Shown here piece by piece: positions 7,169 through 12,668 of a DNA stretch of 12,668 nt (position 1 is its first letter; every line of letters begins with the position of its first letter). Where the stretch lies: contig JBGCDD010000190.1 of the NCBI GenBank assembly GCA_045105075.1, forward strand, positions 1-12,668, in the 5' to 3' direction. The translations under genes were made by a program, and so were the position numbers. The DNA comes from JBGCDD01 sp045105075. Lineage in GTDB: Bacteria; Pseudomonadota; Alphaproteobacteria; Rhodobacterales; Rhodobacteraceae. The notes beneath the pieces are model-generated. The model had not been told where the DNA came from. It saw only the letters and a list, made by a program, of their open reading frames with translations, and did no database searches.

Positions 7169-7532
7169 TCTGTTGAAACAAATTGACCCGGGTGCTTCGC
7201 CACAGCTGATACCGCGATCCGTCAACATTTGCGGGTCCGCCACCTGATCTCGGGCATCCCCGCTTGCTTTGGCCTCTGATCCAAAATCTATGACCTGAAA
7301 CCATCGTTTCGCCCAAAACCAGACATTTACGGCGCCGTGGCGCCCCAACGTGCGTTGATTTCGCGCGCAGATCAGGGTCGTGCCACACGAGGCCGCCGCC
7401 ATGGTTTCAGCGACGCGCGCCCACGCTTTGGCTCACGTGAATGCAGCCCGCGGCGCGGACTGCATCACTCTCCCTAAAGATGAGCCCAATGCCGCCCAAT
7501 CCGGATCAATTGCCGAATTAAAAGACGTTTTT
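7169..7532. other. Gap of 364 bases without a recognised gene
   Basis: This lies between the end of waaA (plus) and the end of the amidohydrolase gene (minus), so it is a convergent intergenic region and needs no promoter. Open frames cross it on both strands (for example 7125-7388 minus and 7380-7682 plus), but none resembles a protein family I know. The longer ones also run into real genes in another frame. One imperfect 8-bp inverted repeat (GCAGCCCG / CGGACTGC, 7443-7463, one mismatch) is present without a T tract. No tRNA or insertion sequence end was found. Confidence 0.55.
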
Positions 7533-8696
7533 TCAGGCCGCAGGCATGCGCTGTTCCACGATTTCGGCCCACCAGCTGCATCCAGCCGGAATCGCTTCAT
7601 CGTTGAAATTGTATTCTGGATGATGAACCATCGCCGACTCGCCATTGCCCACCACGATATATGCACCTGGACGTTCCTCTAGCATAAAGGCGAAATCCTC
7701 GCCTCCCATCACCAGCGGCGCATCTTCGCATTGGCCCGACACTTTGCGCGCCACATCAGCGGCAAAGGCAGTTTGTTCATCGTGATTGACCATCACAGGA
7801 TAGCCTCTGATGTAATTCACCTCTGCACTGCCCCCAAATGTTGTGGCAATTCCGGTGCAAATTTCGTTGATTCGCTTATCGGCCAGATCGCGCATTTCTT
7901 TGCTCATGGTGCGCACGGTGCCCTTCAGCTGCACCCGCTGCGGGATCACGTTGAACGCCTTGGACGAGGTCTCAAACGAGGTCACAGACACCACGACTTG
8001 ATCAACAGGATCGGCATTTCGGCTCACAATCGTTTGTAACGCAAGAACAATCTGTGAAGCCATTACTGTCGTGTCGACCGTATCATTGGGTTTGGCCGCA
8101 TGTCCGCCGCGCCCTTCCAGCGTGATGTCAAACTGATCGGTGGCGGCGAAAAAGGCACCGGCGCGAATGGCAAATTGCCCTGTCGGCAGGCCGGGCCAGT
8201 TGTGCATCCCATAGACCTCCTGAATGCCCCAGCGGTCCATCATTCCGTCGTCACACATCTCTTTTCCGCCGCCGCCGCCTTCTTCCGCGGGCTGGAAAAT
8301 CACCACAACTGTGCCGTCGAAGTTACGGGTTTCACTTAGATATTTAGCTGCCCCGAGCAACATTGCCGTGTGCCCGTCATGCCCGCACGCATGCATCGCA
8401 TCCGGCGTTTTTGAAGCATATTCCAGCCCCGTCTGTTCATGAATTGGCAACGCATCCATATCTGCCCGCAAGCCAATCACCTTGCCCGATGTGTTTGCCT
8501 TGCCTTTGATCACCGCAACCACGCCCGTGCGCCCAATCCCTGTCGCAACCTCATCACAGCCAAACGCAGTCAGCTTTTCAGCCACCAATGCGCTGGTGCG
8601 ATGGGTTTCGAACAGGATTTCAGGATGTTCATGAATGTCACGACGCCACTCTGTTATTTCGCCCTGCAGCTCTGCAAATCGGTTTTTCACCGGCAT
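7533..8696 (-). CDS. M20D family amidohydrolase (hippurate hydrolase / aminoacylase type), copy 2
   Basis: A 387-residue zinc-type metallohydrolase of the M20D group, which cleaves the amide bond of N-acyl amino acids (hippurate hydrolase, aminoacylase, IAA-amino-acid hydrolase relatives). It has no signal peptide, so it is cytoplasmic. Expected metal ligands are Cys104 and His106 in MHACGHDGH, Glu138/139 in QPAEEGGGGG, His165 in GMHN and the His358/359 pair in VHHPEYNFND. The lid/dimerisation domain lies roughly at 185-300 and carries the conserved GRGGHAAKP (His199). The ATG at 8696 has AAGGAG 9 bases upstream (8706-8711). The gene is the downstream member of a tandem pair, 48 bases after its paralogue, and both are probably read from the marR promoter. 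The two proteins align end to end with about three residues in five identical by eye. The acyl group and amino acid specificity are unknown. Confidence 0.92.
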   Translation of the reverse strand: MPVKNRFAELQGEITEWRRDIHEHPEILFETHRTSALVAEKLTAFGCDEVATGIGRTGVVAVIKGKANTSGKVIGLRADMDALPIHEQTGLEYASKTPDAMHACGHDGHTAMLLGAAKYLSETRNFDGTVVVIFQPAEEGGGGGKEMCDDGMMDRWGIQEVYGMHNWPGLPTGQFAIRAGAFFAATDQFDITLEGRGGHAAKPNDTVDTTVMASQIVLALQTIVSRNADPVDQVVVSVTSFETSSKAFNVIPQRVQLKGTVRTMSKEMRDLADKRINEICTGIATTFGGSAEVNYIRGYPVMVNHDEQTAFAADVARKVSGQCEDAPLVMGGEDFAFMLEERPGAYIVVGNGESAMVHHPEYNFNDEAIPAGCSWWAEIVEQRMPAA

Positions 8697-8705
8697 AAGA
8701 TGCGT

Positions 8706-8711
8706 CTCCTT
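8706..8711 (-). promoter_or_regulatory. Ribosome binding site of the downstream amidohydrolase
   Basis: AAGGAG on the minus strand, 9 bases before the ATG at 8696. It is strong compared with the sites of the other genes here and gives the second gene of the pair independent initiation. Confidence 0.6.
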
Positions 8712-8744
8712 TTTATTTTATTTCAGATGGTTGTCAGATGAAGC

Positions 8745-9911
8745 TCATGTCACGGGCATCCGCTGCTCTACCAGTTCGGCAAACCAGCTACACCCAGCAG
8801 GGATCGCATCGTCATCGAAATTGTACTCCGGATGATGCACCGTTGCGCCAGGCCCATTGCCAATCATGATATAGGCGCCGGGGCGTTCTTCAAGCATGAA
8901 CGAAAAATCCTCGCCCGCCATGATCGGCGGCGTGTCACGGTTCACCGATCCCGCCACAGATTGAGCAGCGTCGGCCGCAAAAACTGTGTTCTCCGAATGG
9001 TTTACGGTGACAGGATAGCCCCGTTCATAGGCGACATCAGCGGTGCAACCATAGGCCTCGGCAGTGGCAGTGACAATCTTGTGAACGCGGGTCTGCGCCA
9101 AATCCCGAACATCAGCATCAAGGGCCCGCACGGTGCCGCGCAGCAGAACGGACTGAGGAATGACATTGTGCGCCTCGCTGTCACTGCGCAAAGTGCAAAC
9201 AGAAACAACAACTTGCGCAAGCGGATCCACATTGCGCGAGGCAATCGATTGCAACGCAATGATCACATGAGCCGCCGCCAGATTTGGGTCAATCGCTTCG
9301 TGCGGAGCCGCCGCGTGCCCGCCCTGGCCAGTGATCACAACGTCAAATTGATCCGCCGAGGCCAAAAGCGCGCCGGGACGAATGGCAAATTCGCCCACTG
9401 GCAACCCGGGCATGTTGTGCATCCCATAGACTTCCTGAATGCCCCACCGCTCCATCAGGCCATCGCGGCACATCTCGCGACCACCGCCGCCACCTTCTTC
9501 GGCAGGTTGAAAGATCAGCACAACTGTGCCGTCGAAGTTACGGGTTTCATTGAGATATTTCGCAGCACCCAGCAACATTGCAGTATGGCCGTCATGGCCG
9601 CAGGCGTGCATTTTTCCCGGTGTTAGCGATGCATAGTCCAGCCCGGTTGCTTCCAGAATTGGCAATGCGTCCATGTCAGCACGCAGCCCGATCACACGAC
9701 CGCAGGTATCTGTGCGCCCCGGGATCCGCGCCACAACACCGGTCTGCCCGATTCCAGTTGTGATATCGCTCAGCCCCATGTTTTCCAGTTGGGTGACAAC
9801 AAAGGCTGCGGTTTCATGAACATCAAACTGCAGCTCAGGGTTTGCATGAAGATGACGCCGCCACTCCCTGATTTCACTATGTAATTCGGCGAAGCGGTTT
9901 TTTATCGGCAA
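8745..9911 (-). CDS. M20D family amidohydrolase (hippurate hydrolase / aminoacylase type), copy 1, TTG start
   Basis: A 388-residue paralogue of the gene just downstream, with the same layout and likely the same class of reaction (hydrolysis of N-acyl amino acids in the cytoplasm). The metal-binding motifs MHACGHDGH, QPAEEGGGGG, GMHN and VHHPEYNFDD are all intact, as is GQGGHAAAP in the lid domain. The start is TTG at 9911. In frame, a TAA stop lies two codons upstream and no ATG or GTG occurs nearby. The N-termini of the paralogues match from this codon (MPIKNRFAEL against MPVKNRFAEL). GGGAGA sits 8 bases upstream. It follows the marR stop by only 17 bases, so the two genes are almost certainly cotranscribed. 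Differences from the paralogue cluster in the lid domain and in the region after residue 205, which may mean a different substrate. Confidence 0.92.
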   Translation of the reverse strand: MPIKNRFAELHSEIREWRRHLHANPELQFDVHETAAFVVTQLENMGLSDITTGIGQTGVVARIPGRTDTCGRVIGLRADMDALPILEATGLDYASLTPGKMHACGHDGHTAMLLGAAKYLNETRNFDGTVVLIFQPAEEGGGGGREMCRDGLMERWGIQEVYGMHNMPGLPVGEFAIRPGALLASADQFDVVITGQGGHAAAPHEAIDPNLAAAHVIIALQSIASRNVDPLAQVVVSVCTLRSDSEAHNVIPQSVLLRGTVRALDADVRDLAQTRVHKIVTATAEAYGCTADVAYERGYPVTVNHSENTVFAADAAQSVAGSVNRDTPPIMAGEDFSFMLEERPGAYIMIGNGPGATVHHPEYNFDDDAIPAGCSWFAELVEQRMPVT

Positions 9912-9919
9912 CGATTAAT

Positions 9920-9925
9920 TCTCCC
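9920..9925 (-). promoter_or_regulatory. Ribosome binding site deciding the TTG start at 9911
   Basis: GGGAGA on the minus strand, 8 bases before TTG 9911. It falls in the 17-base gap between the marR stop and the amidohydrolase gene and supports TTG as the real start. Confidence 0.6.
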
Positions 9926-9928
9926 GGT

Positions 9929-10465
9929 TCAAGCCCGTGGACTTGTGTCGATTTCAACCCTATTGCGCGCCGAATTTGGCGGACATTTCGCCATAGACGC
10001 CACAAAAACACGCAGATTGCGCGCCATTGCGTCGGTCATACCATCGGGCAACTGCGTCGTCATCTGCATGTTTACCGGATGCAGTTTCACACGCATTTCA
10101 CGCACCAGCGTGGCGCCGGTTTCGGTCGGATAAAGGTGCACGTTGCGCCGATCCGAAGAAGATCTACGTCGGCGCAGCAGTTTTTCTGCAATCAAACGCG
10201 TGACATAGCGCCCGAATGTGGCATCGTTGATCGTCAGAATGCCCGCATAATAGTTTTGCGGATGCCCCGGCGCCCGCTCGACCATGCCCAACACGGTCAA
10301 CTGATCGGCACTGACACCGGGATGAGAAATGACGGAATTCAGAGCTTCGTTCATCTGACGCCCTGCGATCATCATCATCATGCCAAGCGACATGCTATCA
10401 TAAAGCGCGTCGGCTTCGTTCACAGGCACCAACGCCTCGGCCGATGTGGTTGTGTCATGTGTCAT
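9929..10465 (-). CDS. MarR family transcriptional regulator
   Basis: A 178-residue cytoplasmic DNA-binding protein of the MarR type. The winged helix-turn-helix covers about residues 55-120. LTINDATFGRYVTRLIAEKLL (about 77-97) fits helix-turn-recognition helix. RRRRSSSDRRNVHLYPTETG (about 98-117) is the wing, with the Asp-Arg pair typical of the family. The flanking N- and C-terminal helices would form the dimer interface. An unusual run of four Met is at 29-32. The ATG at 10465 was chosen because AAGGGG lies about 6 bases upstream. The ATG at 10471 abuts that site, and the GTG at 10480 has none. The gene is 17 bases upstream of two amidohydrolase genes on the same strand, so they are its most likely targets, along with its own promoter. 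The ligand is unknown; an N-acyl amino acid or aromatic acid would fit the context. Confidence 0.88.
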   Translation of the reverse strand: MTHDTTTSAEALVPVNEADALYDSMSLGMMMMIAGRQMNEALNSVISHPGVSADQLTVLGMVERAPGHPQNYYAGILTINDATFGRYVTRLIAEKLLRRRRSSSDRRNVHLYPTETGATLVREMRVKLHPVNMQMTTQLPDGMTDAMARNLRVFVASMAKCPPNSARNRVEIDTSPRA

Positions 10466-10505
10466 CTGCATCCCCTTCACTTTTAGATCACAAAATGAAT
10501 TCGCA

Positions 10506-10549
10506 TCTGCTGGTATGGTACTTGAAAACAGCTGCTTTGGGCCAGCAGA
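10506..10549 (-). promoter_or_regulatory. Inverted repeat upstream of marR, candidate operator
   Basis: TCTGCTGG (10506-10513) and CCAGCAGA (10542-10549) are perfect 8-bp inverted arms with 28 bases between their inner ends. They lie about 40-85 bases upstream of the marR ATG, inside the only intergenic gap that could hold the promoter of the marR-amidohydrolase operon. MarR proteins usually bind closer-spaced palindromes, so this may be two half-site regions or a looped structure. No clear -10/-35 pair was identified. Confidence 0.3.
10528..10548 (-). terminator. Weak hairpin plus T-run after the argE-like gene
   Basis: On the minus strand CTGCT (10548-10544), a 7-base loop and AGCAG (10536-10532) are followed by CTGTTTT. 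This lies about 20 bases after the TAA of the argE-like gene. The stem is only 5 bp, and it competes with the longer inverted repeat at 10506-10549, so a terminator role is uncertain. Confidence 0.22.
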
Positions 10550-10569
10550 AATGTTTCATTCTGCAATAC

Positions 10570-11748
10570 TTACACGTCAGGGACATCCTCGCGCAGTTTT
10601 TCGAGCAGTTGCTTCATAAAGCCGTGCCCTGCTTCAAATTGTGAAATCTCAATAAATTCATTCGGTTGATGGGCTTGCGCGATGTCACCAGGACCACAAA
10701 CAACAGCTGAATAACCCGCTTCCTGGAATTGACCGGCTTCGGTGCCATAGCTGACCACATGCTGTCCATTGTCGCCAGTGATGGCGCGTACCAGCGTTTC
10801 GGCGGGGCCATCCTGCTCGGGGCGCAACCCGGGCACATCAAAAAGCGGTTCGGACACAATGGCTGTGCTGGGCTGAATCGCCTGCATATCAGCCTCGATC
10901 AGGCGCAATTGGGCGTCCAGGCGGTCTTTCCAGTCCTGCTTGTCCTCGCCGGGCACCACGCGCATTTCAAAGTCCAGCCAGCAATCTTTTGCTGTTATGT
11001 TGCGCGCCGTGCCGCCTTTGATATTGCCCACATGCAGCGTGGTAAACGGCGGATAGAACATCGATGCAATCTCATCTGGGGCCTTGTTTTGGTTGGCCGT
11101 GTTGCTTTGGTTCACCCACTCCAGGATCTTGGCCGCCTCCAAAATCGCACTAACCCCCGTTGGCAAGAGGGACGAGTGGACCTCAAAGCCTTGAACATGA
11201 AGGGTAAAGCCCTGCCCGCCCTTGTGGCCGGTCACCGCTTTCATCATTGATGGTTCGCCCACGATCACCGCCGAGCCTTTGGGCAAAACCGGTTGCATCG
11301 CTTGGATCATGGGGGGCGCGCCGGTGCAGCCGATTTCCTCGTCAAAAGACAACGCCAATTGCAGCGGGCGTTTCAGTTCGGTCGCATTGGCCGCCACCAG
11401 AGCCCAGATCGCAAGCGCATCAAAGCCTTTCATATCGCAGGTGCCGCGTCCGTAATAACGTCCGTTTTTCTCAATCACTTCAAAGGGATCACTGTCCCAC
11501 GGCTGCCCCTCCACCGGCACCACATCGGTGTGACCAGACAACACCACCGCGCCGTCCACCCAAGGGCCCACATGCGCAAACAGCGCCGCTTTTTCACCGC
11601 TTTCGTGATAATAGCGATGCGCCTTGATACCGTGACTGGCGAGATAGTCTTCGACCCAATCGATCAGCGGCAGATTGGTGTCGCGGCTGATCGTGGGAAA
11701 GGACACAAGCTTGTCCATGATCGCTTTGGGGCTCAGCATTTCAGTCAT
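10570..11748 (-). CDS. argE: M20 deacetylase, acetylornithine deacetylase (ArgE) type
   Basis: A 392-residue cytoplasmic metallopeptidase of the ArgE/DapE group, which removes acetyl groups from N-acetylated amino acids such as N2-acetylornithine. Motifs seen: SGHTDVVP (His73, Asp75), RGTCDMKGFD (Asp105, bridging metal ligand), FDEEIGCTGA (catalytic Glu137, metal Glu138), VGEPS (Glu165) and AHQPNEFIEI near the C-terminus (last His ligand). The dimerisation domain lies about 175-285 (GFTLHVQGFEVHSS, GGTARNITAKDCWLDFEMR). The start is ATG 11748, 3 bases after the stop of the ABC ATPase gene (TGATTGATG), so it is cotranscribed and likely coupled. No clear Shine-Dalgarno is seen. Because it follows a peptide-type transporter gene, the natural substrate may be an imported acetylated amino acid or peptide rather than the arginine-pathway intermediate. 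The symbol reflects family resemblance, not proven function. Confidence 0.88.
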   Translation of the reverse strand: MTEMLSPKAIMDKLVSFPTISRDTNLPLIDWVEDYLASHGIKAHRYYHESGEKAALFAHVGPWVDGAVVLSGHTDVVPVEGQPWDSDPFEVIEKNGRYYGRGTCDMKGFDALAIWALVAANATELKRPLQLALSFDEEIGCTGAPPMIQAMQPVLPKGSAVIVGEPSMMKAVTGHKGGQGFTLHVQGFEVHSSLLPTGVSAILEAAKILEWVNQSNTANQNKAPDEIASMFYPPFTTLHVGNIKGGTARNITAKDCWLDFEMRVVPGEDKQDWKDRLDAQLRLIEADMQAIQPSTAIVSEPLFDVPGLRPEQDGPAETLVRAITGDNGQHVVSYGTEAGQFQEAGYSAVVCGPGDIAQAHQPNEFIEISQFEAGHGFMKQLLEKLREDVPDV

Positions 11749-11751
11749 CAA

Positions 11752-12668
11752 TCAATACCCGCTGTCGGTGGTCAAAACAAAATGGCCTGGATCAACTTCG
11801 GTGTAACTCGACGGATCCGGCACGTAATCAATAGGATGTATCGGCGATGGTATCGGCTTGAAATTCAAGTCTTTTTCCGATTTTCGCCGGCGTGGATCGG
11901 CGATCGGCACCGCTTTCATCAAGGCCTGGGTATAAGCGTGGCTGGGGTTTTCGAACACAGCTGCGCGTGGACCAAGTTCCACGATCCGTCCCAGATACAT
12001 GACGCCCACATGGTGGCTGACGCGCTCGACCACGGCCATATCATGGCTGATGAACAAGAACGACAGACCCAAATCGGCCTGAAGTTCCATCATCAGGTTG
12101 AGCACTTGCGCCTGCACCGACACATCCAGCGCCGACACGGCCTCGTCGGCGATGATCAGCTTGGGGTTGAGCGCCAACGCCCGTGCGATGGCGACCCTCT
12201 GGCGTTGCCCACCGGACAATTCGTGCGGATAGCGACGCATAAAACTGCGTGGCAGCTCGACCCGGTCAAACAGCATCGCGACACGGTCGGAAATATCGTT
12301 GGTAGTGGCCGCGCCGTAGTTGCGCATCGGCTCAGACACCTGATCCATCAGCTGCATCTGCGGGTTCAGCGAAGCGAACGGATCTTGGAAAATCATCTGC
12401 ATATCAAGTCGCGCCTCGCGCAGACCACGCGCATCCAACGCCATGATGTTTTTGCCGTCCAGATCAATCTCGCCCGATTGCGGTTCGACCAGACGCAAAA
12501 TGGACCGTCCCGCGCTTGACTTACCACAGCCGGATTCGCCCACCAGCGACAGGGTTTGCCCCTTGTTCAATGTGAACGACACATCTTCGACCGCATGCAC
12601 ATTGGCCACCGTGCGACGCAACAAGCCGCCCTTGACGGCAAATCGCGTGGTCAGGTTCTTGACCGTCA
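11752..12668 (-). CDS. Dipeptide/oligopeptide ABC transporter ATP-binding protein, truncated by window end
   Basis: This is the ATPase of a peptide/nickel-type ABC importer (DppF/OppF class), which drives uptake across the inner membrane from the cytoplasmic side. The frame is open to the window edge. Counting from the first full codon (12666), 304 residues are visible. Walker A GESGCGKSS is at 43-51, the Q-loop MIFQDP around 94, signature LSGGQRQR from 150, Walker B LIIADEAVSALD with Asp174-Glu175, and the H-loop SHD with His208. The C-terminal oligopeptide-transporter extension (ENPSHAYTQALMKAVPIADP) is present and identifies the subfamily. The Walker B follow-on residue is Ala (DEAVSALD) where many homologues have Pro. 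The visible start, TVKNLTTRF, reads like the opening of such a domain. It may therefore be a separate DppF or the second half of a fused double ATPase (GsiA-like). TTG 12624 is internal. Confidence 0.93.
   Translation of the reverse strand, partial: TVKNLTTRFAVKGGLLRRTVANVHAVEDVSFTLNKGQTLSLVGESGCGKSSAGRSILRLVEPQSGEIDLDGKNIMALDARGLREARLDMQMIFQDPFASLNPQMQLMDQVSEPMRNYGAATTNDISDRVAMLFDRVELPRSFMRRYPHELSGGQRQRVAIARALALNPKLIIADEAVSALDVSVQAQVLNLMMELQADLGLSFLFISHDMAVVERVSHHVGVMYLGRIVELGPRAAVFENPSHAYTQALMKAVPIADPRRRKSEKDLNFKPIPSPIHPIDYVPDPSSYTEVDPGHFVLTTDSGY

Noticed and set aside
7157..7199. GGCGAA ... TTCGCC inverted repeat around the waaA stop as a terminator
   Set aside because: The arms are only about 6 bases, over 30 bases apart, with no T-run; it is probably chance.
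8832..9626. Plus-strand open frame of 264 codons opposite the first amidohydrolase
   Set aside because: Antisense shadow. A similar frame lies opposite the paralogue only because the two genes share codons.
10466..10480. Longer marR start (GTG 10480 or ATG 10471)
   Set aside because: The AAGGGG ribosome site lies between these codons and ATG 10465, so only the latter has proper spacing.
11293..12519. Plus-strand open frame of 408 codons opposite the ABC ATPase and argE-like gene
   Set aside because: It is a shadow of two well-supported genes; the translation is rich in His, Arg and Gln with no recognisable domain.
1..12668. CRISPR array, tRNA/rRNA genes, toxin-antitoxin pair, phage or defence genes
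   Set aside because: None was seen: no regularly spaced repeats, no tRNA-like fold noticed in the gaps, and every supported gene is metabolic, transport, repair, envelope or regulatory.

Overview
The window looks like ordinary chromosome from an alphaproteobacterium of the Rhodobacteraceae (Roseobacter-type). This is inferred from high GC, the way the proteins read (GlmU, GlmS, MoaA, WaaA), and the combination of a marR/M20 amidohydrolase cluster with a dipeptide-type ABC ATPase. No database search was possible, so the taxonomic placement is an impression. No RNA genes, CRISPR array, intact insertion sequence or prophage gene were seen, and nothing amounts to a clearly new system.

Left part, plus strand (1-3052): the 3' end of glmU, then glmS, then a small FMN-binding pyridoxamine-phosphate-oxidase-like protein. 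These genes touch or overlap by one base, so they form a translationally coupled operon. Its first two members make UDP-GlcNAc precursors for peptidoglycan and LPS. A stem-loop just after the third gene may end the transcript. A gene-poor stretch of about 600 bases follows (3053-3662). It holds only a possible decayed fragment of a SnoaL/NTF2-like gene on the minus strand.

Middle part (3663-7168): an AlkD-type DNA alkylation repair protein (plus) meets a small lipoprotein gene (minus) tail to tail with interlocking stop codons. The lipoprotein gene is divergent from moaA (molybdenum cofactor synthesis). moaA overlaps waaA/kdtA (Kdo transferase of lipid A synthesis) by one base. A gap of 364 bases without a recognisable gene follows.

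Right part, all minus strand (12668 down to 7533): the end of a dipeptide/oligopeptide ABC transporter ATPase, an ArgE/DapE-type M20 deacetylase 3 bases later, a marR-family regulator gene, and two tandem paralogous M20D amidohydrolases (hippurate hydrolase/aminoacylase type). The first amidohydrolase starts with TTG. Together these suggest uptake of peptides or N-acylated amino acids followed by hydrolysis of the amide bond, with the MarR protein as likely local regulator. An 8-bp inverted repeat upstream of marR is a candidate operator.
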